From assembly GCA_043808305.1 (NCBI GenBank), contig JAZDFB010000028.1:43918-107917 (forward strand): a stretch of 64,000 bases of DNA, in the 5' to 3' direction. Each line of letters starts with the position of its first letter. Within the stretch, counting starts at the first letter, position 1. Of the stretch, positions 33,601 to 42,304 are shown piece by piece. Below the pieces are notes generated by a model that was not told where the DNA came from, did no database searches, and worked only from the letters and a program-made list of their open reading frames with translations. The DNA is from JBBAAP01 sp043808305 (GTDB lineage Bacteria > Planctomycetota > MHYJ01 > JACQXL01). The position numbers were made by a program, and so were the translations under genes.

Positions 33601-34301
33601 AGCGCATTTCCGATACTTCGGCAGTTGGATGGCGCCTTGGCGCCTGACTTACTGCCGAGTATAGGTGGCAGTAATTCGCTACCGCTCAAACAGGCACCTA
33701 CTATCGCTTTAATCGGCTCATAATCCTGGCTTAATCCGCTTTGTATCGCACGGTAATATGCTTGTTTTATCCGCCCTTTGATAAACCCATAATCAAGCGC
33801 CGGCAATCCGGCCTGGAGCGCCATCAGGTCGGCCAGGAGCCGGGCCAGCCGGCCGTTGCCTTCCCGGAATGGATGAATCAACAGTAATTCGCTATGGACA
33901 ACGCCGATAGCTTCGACGACTTTTTCTTTATCCTTAAAAATGCAGGGCGTATAGCGAGCTAAGATATTACCGGCCAAATCAGCCATTAAGCGCGGGATTT
34001 GCCGGGCCGGAGCGAATGGGAAATTGTCCTTGGTTATGTTGACATCGCGGTAACGGCCGGCCCAGCCATATATTTTGCCCAGGAAAACCTTGTGGATTTT
34101 TCGGATGTCGGACTCGGTGAAGCGATGAGTTCTGGTAAAATAATGAAACGCCCATTTTTCGGCATTAAAAAGGGCTTGGGCTTCCATTTGGTCTATGGCC
34201 CGTTTGGATTTTAGGCCTGGGATATTTTTTAATACCCGTTTGTTGGAGCCGGGTTCGAATTCGGCTTCGGTCAGCCCTTTGGTTGAATACCGATTAGGCA
34301 T
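33570..34301 (-). CDS. Fic family AMP-transferase-type toxin
   Basis: 243 residues. The catalytic motif HPFREGNGRLARLL (HxFx(D/E)GNGRxxR) is complete. The preceding flap and helices (FTESDIRKIHKVFLGKIYGW, AGRYRDVNIT) match Fic/DOC proteins of about 200 residues. The last 30 residues (ILGSKSGAKAPSNCRSI, then a basic tail) are encoded by a dispersed repeat also found inside the sensor kinase at 14.8 kb, so the natural C-terminus has been replaced or extended. No inhibitory (S/T)xxxE(G/N) motif is seen at its own N-terminus. Known: such enzymes modify target proteins by AMP transfer. The target is unknown. Confidence 0.88.
   Translation of the reverse strand: MPNRYSTKGLTEAEFEPGSNKRVLKNIPGLKSKRAIDQMEAQALFNAEKWAFHYFTRTHRFTESDIRKIHKVFLGKIYGWAGRYRDVNITKDNFPFAPARQIPRLMADLAGNILARYTPCIFKDKEKVVEAIGVVHSELLLIHPFREGNGRLARLLADLMALQAGLPALDYGFIKGRIKQAYYRAIQSGLSQDYEPIKAIVGACLSGSELLPPILGSKSGAKAPSNCRSIGNALQRALRRGSE
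33600..33700. repeat. Palindromic repeat inside the Fic 3' end
   Basis: CGGCAGT (33619) and ACTGCCG (33652) enclose GGCGCCTTGGCGCC; a GGCAGTAATTCGCTACCGCTCAA loop segment follows. It matches the insert at 14791-14838. Confidence 0.7.
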
Positions 34302-34848
34302 AATTATTTAAATCAGGAATAATATATTTTATAATGACAGAATAATCAATCCAAATTTCCGGGATATTGTCAATCTATTTAGCCCCGCTAAAGCGGGATA
34401 ACGTGCCGCTCCATCGGCTGTTAGAATGTAATGAGTTACCCCAGCCGAGGATACCTGGCAGACCCGACGGAATAGTCGGGATAAGGGACACTAACTCGCT
34501 ATACTCGAAGTGTCCCTAATAATTCGTTACACTCAAACTGCCAGAGTATAACTCCCTTTGGTCGAACCGGCACTAACCCATGAACTTCGTCAGGATAACG
34601 TGGCAGTAGACTCGCTGCGCTCGAAGCGGCACTAACCCATGAACTTCGTCAGGATAACGTGGCAGTAGACTCGCTGCGCTCGAACTGCCACTAACCACAA
34701 AGGGCACTAAGGACACAAAGGGAATACATTCTTGGTGCTCTTTGTCTCACGGGAGGCTTCGCTCAGCCCATTTCAAAGCGTCGTCTTTTTTGAATCTGTT
34801 CCCCGCTCCAAGCTAAAGCAAACCCGTTATCTGTCCGATACTATATTT
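34302..34848. repeat. Cluster of nested variable-arm hairpins
   Basis: From 34380 to 34695 at least six hairpins lie end to end or inside one another, with arms CGGCTG, CTGGCAG, GGGACACT, CGGCAC and GTGGCAGT around closely related loops (AACTCGCTATACTCGA, AATTCGTTACACTCAA, ACTCCCTTTGGTCGAA). A 66-base unit (GGCACTAACCCATGAACTTC...) is tandemly duplicated at about 34564-34690. No gene is supported. Confidence 0.75.
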
Positions 34849-35001
34849 ATGTCTTTACGTACGCAGTTTTTTTTAATGTGTATCGGGCTGTTGCTCCTGG
34901 CCGCATGCTTTTTCGCTTTATATATCCACCACCTAAAACATCACGAGCATCATTCCACAGCTATTCCGGCGGCGACGCCTGCCGCGCCTGCTAAGCACTG
35001 A
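34849..35001 (+). CDS. Possible small membrane protein, His-rich tail
   Basis: 50 residues: MSLRTQFFLMCIGLLLLAAC starts a single hydrophobic helix, followed by HHLKHHEHH and a Pro/Ala tail. No ribosome site is visible and it converges on the kinase gene at 35022. It could be a metal-binding small membrane protein, or an unused frame. Confidence 0.3.
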   Translation: MSLRTQFFLMCIGLLLLAACFFALYIHHLKHHEHHSTAIPAATPAAPAKH

Positions 35002-35021
35002 TTTATCCCTGACGTTGAACA

Positions 35022-36971
35022 TTACGCAATGAGGTTTGTGTTTCCAGGGGAAGTTGAGCGGTTGATTGCGTCTTTGACGGTCTGTAGAAGGTCGGTTACG
35101 GCGTAGGGCTTGGGCAGGAAGTGAAATCCTTTTTTGCGCAGTTCTTCCCATTGGACGTTATCAAATACGTAACCGCTGCTGAGTAAAACACCCAGTTCTT
35201 TATTGAGGGAAACGAGGTGTTTGGCCAGGTCTATACCGTTTCCGTCAGGCATAACTATATCGCTTAACAAGAGCTGGAAGGCCCCGTTTTGTTCCTTAAA
35301 GATATCATTGGCTTCTTTTATATTGGCGGCGCAGAATACGGTATAGCCGTTTTTGACGAGCATTATTTTGATAAATTCGCGGAGCTCTTTTTCGTCCTCT
35401 ACCACCAGGACCCGTTTGCCGCCGCTGTCGGCTTTTGGCGGCGGAAGTATTTTTGTGGTTTTCTTGTCGGTCTTTTCGGCAGTGGCCGGCAGGTAAATTT
35501 TGAACGTCGTTCCCCGGCCCGGCTGGCTTGAAACGTCTATCCAGCCCTGGTGTTGCTTGATAATGCCGTAAACCACGGACAGGCCCAGGCCGTTGCCTTT
35601 TTCCTTGGTGGTGAAGAACGGCTCGAAGATGTGCCGGATGGTTTCTTCATTCATTCCTGTGCCCGTATCGGTAACCGATATGAGGACAAATTTGCCGGTC
35701 TTCCCCGACGGCGTCGGGGTTGAAACGTCCTGATGCAGGCCTTCTGCTATGTCCAGGTTTTCCGTTTTAATGGTCAGCCGGCCGCCGTCAGGCATAGCAT
35801 CCCGGGCGTTTACGGTCAGATTCATAAGCACCTGGTCAATATTGCTTTCATCAGCCCGAACCGTCCAGATGTTCGGTTCCTGGTCGGTCTTGATAACGAT
35901 GTTTGCGGGGACGATGCTGCTAATCATTTTCAGCAGATTATCAATAGACTGGTTGATATTGAGAGGGACAATCTTGATGGGCTGTTTTTTGCCGAAGATA
36001 AGTAATTTCTTGGTCAGTTCGACGGCGCGCGTGGTGGCGGAACGGATTGATTTCAGGGGCTGGTATACGGGGTTATCCGGGCCGATATCCATTAACGCTA
36101 TTTCGGCGTACCCCTGGATAATCGCCAGAAGGTTGTTGAAGTCGTGGGCGATGCCGCAGGCCAATTGACCTATCAGTGCCATTTTTTCCGAGCGGATAAG
36201 CTGTTCCTGTAGTTGTTTGGTCCGTTCCCAGTTAAATATGGTTAAGATGCCGCCGACTGATATGGTGATAATGACGGCGCAGACGGCGCGGAATACCTGG
36301 ACGGGGATATGCATTGTTAATAAGAACGAATCCGTATTAAGCCAATCGGCCGGGAAGAAGGAGCCTTTGGGAACTACCAACCCGCCTAAAACGCCGTAAA
36401 TAAGAAAGGTAACTCCGGCCCAGATGAAATATTTCTTGACCCTGAGTAGCTTTAAGGCTTCCTTTTCCTGCGCGTAATACGAGAAAAATCCGAACCCGGT
36501 CAAAAGGAGGCCGGGGAAACACAAAAGATATCTGGTCCAGATACTTCCCGTCCTCCAAAAATCAGCGGATGCGAACCCCAGGATGAGGGATGCCAGGCAG
36601 ATGCCCGGCGTCAGCCGCCAGACAAGCCACGAGGCAATCTTTTTTCGCAGGCCGTCGGACGCGAGCCCGGTTAAGCGGAAGAGCTGCCTGCCGAATTCAA
36701 AGGCAAAAAGAAATGAACCGAGCAGGACAAACCAGCGGATTAAATCCAAGGCCGGGTTTCTTCCCTTGATTATCGCCCACATATCCAGGATTTCGTTTAC
36801 GCCGTGGGTTATGCCGAAGAAGGCCAACAGCCATAAAATACTGGATAACCCGAACCTGCTTTCTTTCCTGGGCTGGATTAAAATGCCGGACCCCATTATT
36901 ATAAACGAGAATCCGTAGATGAAAAATACGATGTCCAGGTTATTCTGGAACCATTGGAGGAACAAATCCAT
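35022..36971 (-). CDS. Multi-pass membrane hybrid histidine kinase with receiver
   Basis: 649 residues. The N-terminal 245 residues contain about seven hydrophobic segments (IVFFIYGFSFIIMGSGILI, WFVLLGSFLFAFEFGRQLF, YLLCFPGLLLTGFGFFSYY). HisKA H-box CGIAHDFNNLLAIIQGYAEI; HATPase NLTVNARDAMPDGG, DTGTGMN, GNGLGLSVVYGIIKQHQG; C-terminal REC with RVLVVEDEKELREFI and acceptor Asp in LLSDIVMPDGNG. The kinase core is close to that of the hybrid kinase at 21.8 kb, so the two are probably paralogues with exchanged sensors. No neighbouring response regulator gene. Confidence 0.9.
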   Translation of the reverse strand: MDLFLQWFQNNLDIVFFIYGFSFIIMGSGILIQPRKESRFGLSSILWLLAFFGITHGVNEILDMWAIIKGRNPALDLIRWFVLLGSFLFAFEFGRQLFRLTGLASDGLRKKIASWLVWRLTPGICLASLILGFASADFWRTGSIWTRYLLCFPGLLLTGFGFFSYYAQEKEALKLLRVKKYFIWAGVTFLIYGVLGGLVVPKGSFFPADWLNTDSFLLTMHIPVQVFRAVCAVIITISVGGILTIFNWERTKQLQEQLIRSEKMALIGQLACGIAHDFNNLLAIIQGYAEIALMDIGPDNPVYQPLKSIRSATTRAVELTKKLLIFGKKQPIKIVPLNINQSIDNLLKMISSIVPANIVIKTDQEPNIWTVRADESNIDQVLMNLTVNARDAMPDGGRLTIKTENLDIAEGLHQDVSTPTPSGKTGKFVLISVTDTGTGMNEETIRHIFEPFFTTKEKGNGLGLSVVYGIIKQHQGWIDVSSQPGRGTTFKIYLPATAEKTDKKTTKILPPPKADSGGKRVLVVEDEKELREFIKIMLVKNGYTVFCAANIKEANDIFKEQNGAFQLLLSDIVMPDGNGIDLAKHLVSLNKELGVLLSSGYVFDNVQWEELRKKGFHFLPKPYAVTDLLQTVKDAINRSTSPGNTNLIA

Positions 36972-37635
36972 TGTGGTTTAATCCTTTTAATAATACTTAT
37001 CATAGTATAAAAAAATACCGTGGCAAGTAAATCAGCGGTCGCGAATAGATAGGTATCGGTTGTCCCGGCGGGATCACGCATCCCGCATAAGTACGGGATG
37101 TCGCTGAGGCCCTCAATAAGTCCCTAAAGGTAGGCTTCGCACCGGGATATGGGACAGTCCATCGGCTGTTAGAACGTAGTGAGTTACAGCCGAGGATACC
37201 CAGCAGTCCATCGGCTGTTAGAATGTAATGAGTTACCAGCCGAGGATACCTGGCAGTAATTCGCTAACGCTTAAACTACCAGAGTATAATTCACTAACGT
37301 TCAAATTGCTGGAGTATAACTCCCTTCGGTCGAACCGGCACTAAGAGAGGATAGGGAAACAGGAGAGTATTGTTTGGCAGCGGGACGCATTCAAGGCCGG
37401 CAAATACTAATTCGGAATAGATAATTATTATCTAAAGTTTTGCCGATTTGCCTGAAATTTTACCGAAAAATCAGTAACACGAATTATAAAAATCGTGCTA
37501 TTTCATGTTGCATTAGTGTTGCAAATTGGGGTCAAAAACGGTCATTTCGGGGTGAGATTTGTCGTCTGGCCGGCAGACAGCAAAGCCTTGATTTTGCTGG
37601 CTTTGAGGGTAATTTATAAAAACAATACTGTCGCT
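36972..37635. repeat. Gene-free region with hairpin cluster
   Basis: Variable-arm hairpins from 37148 to 37350 (CGGCTGTT/ACAGCCG twice, CTGGCAGT/ACTACCAG, degraded copies). GTCTGGCCGGCAGAC and CAAAGCC/GGCTTTG hairpins lie at 37563-37607. The DNA at 37430-37560 is AT-rich with no frame I can support. Confidence 0.55.
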
Positions 37636-37731
37636 TTATGAGTCCGCTGCTCTGCCATTGAGCTACGGGCCCGTGTGCGTTATCTTGTATCGGGAATCTT
37701 TAACCAAATATCCAAAATAAATCAAGGAAAT
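37636..37731 (-). repeat. 96-bp direct repeat copy B: truncated tRNA 5' half plus flank
   Basis: 95 of 96 bases equal 11716-11811. It contains only the tRNA part from the anticodon to the 5' end (37636-37672 on the minus strand) plus the 59-base flank. There is no anticodon 3' side, T arm or acceptor 3' strand, so it cannot make a tRNA. Confidence 0.85.
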
Positions 37732-37785
37732 CGGGGTTTGTTGACAGCCGGGCTTGCATCAAGATTAGGACAGGCGGTTTGGCGG

Positions 37786-38910
37786 TTATTTCTTGATTAC
37801 TTCTACTCCGCCCACCGCGGCGCATCCTTTGGTGGTTTTGAACACCAGATAGCCGAACTCGCCGTTGAAACTGAGGTTTTCCGCAAACTTCTTGCCGTTA
37901 ACCAGCACTTCGCCGGTTCTCATGCACCTTTTGGCCGGGGTGCTGTTGTCGGTGACACAGAACTCTATCAGATTCCAATCGTCTCTTTTCAGCGGAGCCG
38001 CAAACGCCTGGCCTTCTCCGGCTTTGAGAATCCATTCATTCCCTTTTACGTCGACTTCCCATCCCCGGCCGTTTGCGTAACACAGCCCTATGAAGAATCC
38101 TTCGCCGTCGTTGATGTAGACCCTGGCCTTGAGGGTAAAAGAGCCGGTTTGGATAAAATCGGCCAGGTTGGGGGTAAGCACGCTGCCGTTGTCGGATATA
38201 TAGTAGTTCCGCCCGGCTTTTCTGGCGTTTATGAGTTTTAAGTCGGGCAGAAGCAGTAAGTCCGTTCCGGTGACAGTGATTGTTTTGGTAATTTTGACTA
38301 ATTCCTCCCGGAGTTTTTTCCAGTTCTTTTTCAGGTAGTCCAGATCCTTGTCAACAATTCCCAGCTGGAAACAAAGGATGTCCTTTGCCGTTTCTCCGTA
38401 AGTTTTGTCGTCGACTTTGCCGTAAAGCTTATCGAGCAGTTGGATATCGCTTATATAGCAGGTTTTGAATCCTTGCGTGACATATAAAAATGCCGCGTCT
38501 TCGGTGTTTGACTCCATCAAATAATCGAAAAGGAAGTCCAGGGATTTTTTGTCCTGTATGACAAAGAGGTATTTGATGGCTAGGTCGCCGTCAACCGTGC
38601 CGACGCATTTCTTGACTGTCTCAAAAAGTCCGGGGACGCGCAGCTCGATAGCCAGTTTCAGGGACGCATTGATTTGTTTGTCATCAACCAGCGATTTCTT
38701 GAGCGTTTCCTGGGCTAGGATAGGATTGGCTGTTTTTAATTCGGCTAATATCTCGGTTTGCCGGTTCCCCGGGGTATCGGCCCCAAGGTACTCGGTTATC
38801 AATGTGGCAACATCCCGCTGGGTCAGTTCTTTGGCTTCCAGGCAGGGGCAGTAAAGAATAGTGGCGAAAAGCAATGCGCAAAACCCCAGGAATTTAAGAA
38901 AGTTTCTCAT
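37786..38910 (-). CDS. Secreted protein with helical N-domain and LamG/DUF1080-like C-domain
   Basis: 374 residues from ATG 38910. Signal peptide MRNFLKFLGFCALLFATIL. Residues 25-180 are helical and HEAT-like (ILAELKTANPILAQETLKKS, LRVPGLFETVKKCVG). The C-terminal 170 residues (ADFIQTGSFTLKARVYINDG, EGFFIGLCYANGRGWEVDVK, DDWNLIEFCVTDNSTPAKR, GEFGYLVFKTTKGCAAVGGV) follow the concanavalin-like DUF1080/LamG sandwich common in planctomycetes. Inference: an extracytoplasmic carbohydrate- or protein-binding factor. Its first codons are separated from the next gene by a repeat-rich gap. Confidence 0.7.
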   Translation of the reverse strand: MRNFLKFLGFCALLFATILYCPCLEAKELTQRDVATLITEYLGADTPGNRQTEILAELKTANPILAQETLKKSLVDDKQINASLKLAIELRVPGLFETVKKCVGTVDGDLAIKYLFVIQDKKSLDFLFDYLMESNTEDAAFLYVTQGFKTCYISDIQLLDKLYGKVDDKTYGETAKDILCFQLGIVDKDLDYLKKNWKKLREELVKITKTITVTGTDLLLLPDLKLINARKAGRNYYISDNGSVLTPNLADFIQTGSFTLKARVYINDGEGFFIGLCYANGRGWEVDVKGNEWILKAGEGQAFAAPLKRDDWNLIEFCVTDNSTPAKRCMRTGEVLVNGKKFAENLSFNGEFGYLVFKTTKGCAAVGGVEVIKK

Positions 38911-39271
38911 AATCGGCGCCCTCACAAGAATCGTTTATCAGAACGGAATAGTTTGCCCTTGGTTTTAATTAATCGTCTATATGGATAACAAAAATAAAAT
39001 ATTTGTCAAGAAGATAGTCGGGTTTGGAATAATGTTAATTTATTTAGCCCCGCTAAAGCGGGATAACGTGCCACTAAGTCGCTATGCTCCAAGTGGCACT
39101 AACCACAGGGGCACGGAGAACACAGAGACCTTTATAACCCTGATGTCGCTACGCTCATCGGGATAACATGGCAGTACGTCGTTGCACTCCTACTGCCACT
39201 AACAGGGATAGTCCCGACGGGATAGTTACGGGAGGCGGCATCTTGAATACCGCCTCCCGTTGAGAACGGAA
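38911..39271. repeat. Intergenic repeats
   Basis: Variable-arm hairpins: GTGCCACT-AAGTCGCTATGCTCCA-AGTGGCAC (39066-39098), CTGATG-TCGCTACGCT-CATCGGG (39141-39162) and GGCAGT-ACGTCGTTGCACTCCT-ACTGCC (39170-39199). A GGAGGCGG/CCGCCTCC hairpin (39231-39259) lies after the anti-sigma gene. Confidence 0.6.
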
Positions 39272-41398
39272 TTACGCTGATTTATCTTTTTTCTTGCCTG
39301 TCCAGCGTTTGATAAGGACTATCGCCAGTATCAGGACGATTATCCACGGGCCGAGGGTGACTATGCCGACTACCAGCAGTTCCAGCGACGCAAGCAGTCC
39401 TCTGATACTGCTTTTGAGGGTGTTGCGGAGCGTGCCGAAGAAGCCCGAATCATCCGTGACAATGGCCGTCGGGCTGGCTATGGTCAGCTCTATGGTGCCC
39501 GGTTCTTTGCGGATGGGCGCCTGAATCGTGCTCTTGGGGTCGACGCCCTGGGCAACCTGTTTCTCATCCTGATTGGCGTCCTTTACCTTGGCTATGGCTT
39601 TAAAGCTGGCCACCAGCGAGTTGAACTGTTCAGCCGGAACCTGGCAGATGACCGTGGCCACGGTTTGTTCGGCGCCGCGGGTGATATTGCCGTTAACGAC
39701 CTTGGCCTGTATGCCCTGGGCGATGCTCTGGGCCTTGGCGTAGGCGCCGTCCACGTCGGACGTCTCCAGCACTATCCGCGCCCTCTGAGTCTGGATGTAT
39801 TCGCCGGCCGGCAGGTTTAAGGTCAGGGTGACCAATCCGCGTTCCCTGCGCACGGGGGTATTTTTGTCGTCGGTCGGAGTGCCCAGCGGGGCGGATTGCC
39901 TTTGCTCGGACACGGCTGATTTAACCTCGCCCAAGCCTTTAAGCTGTTCTAACAGCCCGGTGAACTGGTCGGCGTTGGCATAAGCCTTGACGATACCGAG
40001 CACCCGCTTGTCCTGGTTATTCACCTGCGCCTCGATGACCTGCCCGTTGACGGACAGGATAATCGCCTGGGCGCGCTGATAGGCCGTGATTACGTCGGGT
40101 ACGGTAATTATCAGGTTGGCGGATTGGGTCTGGACAAACTCGAAAGGTTTGGCGATATCCTTTTCGGTGATGACCAGCCGTATGGTTGACAGCGAAACCA
40201 GGCTGTCGTAATATTTTATCTCGCCCTGGATTTGCTCTATTTTTTCCCGGGTGTTGGCCAGTTCCTTTTCCACCTCCAGGAAATCCTTGACGTCGCCTTT
40301 TTTCTCGGACATCAGTTTGATGAACCGGTCTTCCAATGCCTTTGAATTCTTGAGCCGGCCCATCAGGTCGACATACTGCTTGGTGACATCCTGGCTGGTG
40401 ACCTGCTGGTTTTTGAGTTCGCCCAGGGAGCGCAGTTTAAGGACGACCGTGTCGAACCGGTCCGGCTGGACGCGGATGACGATTTCGCCCTGGACCTTGC
40501 CGTTGGGCAGTTTGGTGCTCTGTGAAGAGGCGATGAATCCGTTTTCCTCGGCCAGTATTGAGGTTACCCGCTGATAAGTCGCCTCGAAGCTCTCCACCTC
40601 GAATATAAGCGAGCCCGATTTGATTACCTTGCGGTCCGGCGCGGTCGGCTCACCGGCTGATAATGCCGTTCCTCCGGAGGTCCCTCTTAGCGATGGGCTG
40701 TTGTTCTTGGCCAATGACTCGCCATAAGGACTGTCTCCGGGTCTTGAGTTCACCGGCGCTTCACTAGAGCGTGATTTGCCTTCATAGCTTTTCTTATCTG
40801 AATCGCCGCCGGTCCAACCAGGTTTGGGAGAGCTGGGAGCAGCCAGGCCCTTGCTTTTCTCTTCGCAAAGGGAATCTTCTTCTTCTTTCATCAGCTCAAG
40901 GTTTTCATCGCCCGCTGAATCCTTCTGTTCATTAGAGTCTACATATTTGCCTACAGATTGAAGACCAGACCCTTTACTCGAAGCCAGCGTTGATAATTCG
41001 TGGCCAGGCGCAGTCCTTCTTGCATTCATCAAACCCGGCGACATAACGGTCATGCCGACGATGATGAAGAGGATTGCCAAAGCCGGGCCGGTGACATAAC
41101 GGGGCAGTCGCATCGGATTCAGGGCTTCGAATAAATCCCATATGCCCATTCCGCGGAGCTTAGCGGGGCTTAACGCCATCGCCGAGGCGACGTTGCTGGA
41201 AAGGTCGACCGGCGATTTATCCATGGCCAGGGCCTGCAACAGGGTCGCTCCGAAGCGCTGGGATTTCTCAAGCGACTTGCGGCAGTCAGCGCACTCGTCC
41301 CGGTGCGCCTCGAACTCGGACAGCTCATTGCCGGTCAATCCGGCCGCCAGATAAGTTTCCATCAGTTCCTCAAACCATTTGTGCTTGTTGTCATTCAT
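39272..41398 (-). CDS. Membrane anti-sigma factor with DUF4349-like domains
   Basis: 708 residues from ATG 41398 (AAGGAGG upstream; the longer frame to 41455 has none). Residues 1-60 are a zf-HC2 anti-sigma module (EFEAHRDECADCRKSLE: His, Cys, Cys). A membrane helix follows (VTGPALAILFIIVGMTVMS), then a low-complexity Ser/Lys stretch, then a DUF4349-type domain (KSGSLIFEVESFEATYQRVT, coiled coil EVEKELANTREKIEQIQGEI), two further related domains, and a C-terminal membrane helix (LELLVVGIVTLGPWIIVLIL). Known: zf-HC2 proteins hold ECF sigma factors. It starts 67 bases after the sigma gene. Confidence 0.82.
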   Translation of the reverse strand: MNDNKHKWFEELMETYLAAGLTGNELSEFEAHRDECADCRKSLEKSQRFGATLLQALAMDKSPVDLSSNVASAMALSPAKLRGMGIWDLFEALNPMRLPRYVTGPALAILFIIVGMTVMSPGLMNARRTAPGHELSTLASSKGSGLQSVGKYVDSNEQKDSAGDENLELMKEEEDSLCEEKSKGLAAPSSPKPGWTGGDSDKKSYEGKSRSSEAPVNSRPGDSPYGESLAKNNSPSLRGTSGGTALSAGEPTAPDRKVIKSGSLIFEVESFEATYQRVTSILAEENGFIASSQSTKLPNGKVQGEIVIRVQPDRFDTVVLKLRSLGELKNQQVTSQDVTKQYVDLMGRLKNSKALEDRFIKLMSEKKGDVKDFLEVEKELANTREKIEQIQGEIKYYDSLVSLSTIRLVITEKDIAKPFEFVQTQSANLIITVPDVITAYQRAQAIILSVNGQVIEAQVNNQDKRVLGIVKAYANADQFTGLLEQLKGLGEVKSAVSEQRQSAPLGTPTDDKNTPVRRERGLVTLTLNLPAGEYIQTQRARIVLETSDVDGAYAKAQSIAQGIQAKVVNGNITRGAEQTVATVICQVPAEQFNSLVASFKAIAKVKDANQDEKQVAQGVDPKSTIQAPIRKEPGTIELTIASPTAIVTDDSGFFGTLRNTLKSSIRGLLASLELLVVGIVTLGPWIIVLILAIVLIKRWTGKKKDKSA

Positions 41399-41464
41399 AT
41401 CTTGTTCCTCCTTTTTGCCGCAGGGACGCAGATTTAATGTATTCTGCGCCGGCACGGCTGGTTA

Positions 41465-42004
41465 TTAATTAATTTTTACCGTCTCCTTCAATAATTTGAT
41501 GCCTCTGCTCAACAGCCCCCTGAGCGAGCCGTCGGTCAGGCCGAGCGTTTCGGCGATTTCGTTATATGACATCCCTTCCAGATACCGCAGGGTGATGGGG
41601 ACGCGGTATTGTTCGGGCATCTCCGTCAGGGCTTTATGCAGCTGCTGGCGCAGTGATTCCGCATCTTGGTTTACGGCGCCGGCGTTTTTAGCCGCCTCAT
41701 AGGCGACATCCGACAGGACCTCTTCGCGCCGGGCGTTGGCGCTGTTATGCCGGAAAGCGTTATTTTTGGCGATGGTCACCAGCCAGGCGCGGAAGTTGGC
41801 TGTTTCCCGGAGGCTGCTTATCGCTTGCCATCCTTTCAGGAAGGTTTCCTGGACGACTGCCTCGGTCCAGGCCGTATCGCGGACAATCCCGTATACGACC
41901 GACCAGACCAGCCGGGAATGCCGATGAATCAATTCTTCATAAGCAGATTTCTCATTTGCCTGGGCCCTGCTTACCAGCACTACGTCTGCCGTATTGCTTA
42001 ACAT
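41465..42004 (-). CDS. ECF RNA polymerase sigma factor
   Basis: 179 residues. Region 2 (AYEELIHRHSRLVWSVVYGI, AWTEAVVQETFLKGWQAI, FRAWLVTIAKNNAFRHN) and region 4 (LTEMPEQYRVPITLRYLEGM, SYNEIAETLGLTDGSLRGLL) are complete. It directs RNA polymerase to envelope or stress promoters when released by the anti-sigma factor encoded immediately downstream. The start ATG 42004 has AGGAGGAT seven bases upstream. Confidence 0.93.
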   Translation of the reverse strand: MLSNTADVVLVSRAQANEKSAYEELIHRHSRLVWSVVYGIVRDTAWTEAVVQETFLKGWQAISSLRETANFRAWLVTIAKNNAFRHNSANARREEVLSDVAYEAAKNAGAVNQDAESLRQQLHKALTEMPEQYRVPITLRYLEGMSYNEIAETLGLTDGSLRGLLSRGIKLLKETVKIN

Positions 42005-42223
42005 AAGTATCCTCCTCTGTTATATAAGATAAGATAATTCACTAATCCGCGCGCGGAAAATTAAAATAATATGCAAATTATTCCCAGGCGCCCTGCGCCA
42101 AGGGGGTTATTGTTGATAGGGTGCTTCCGCGTTTAGTTGAATAACTATCAAAAATAGAGCAACCGTCCCGCCCAATCGGGGCGATAAAACACAATATAAT
42201 GCGGTGTCTTTGCCCGGTAAAAT

Positions 42224-42304
42224 CTATTTCTTATCGCCGGCCTCAACGCCTAATTCCTTCAGCGCCGCACGGGCGCGTGATATCAGGCTTGACGAAATCC
42301 CTCA
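42224..42304 (-). other. In-frame TGA followed by 25 coding-like codons
   Basis: The HEAT lipoprotein frame stops at TGA 42302-42304 but continues open for 25 codons to TAG 42224-42226, reading GISSSLISRARAALKELG and ending VEAGDKK. This is a good HEAT-type amphipathic helix. Either a recent Trp/Arg-to-stop change or readthrough. Confidence 0.5.

Noticed and set aside
37636..37672. A second tRNA gene
   Set aside because: Only the 5' half is present, so the fold cannot form.
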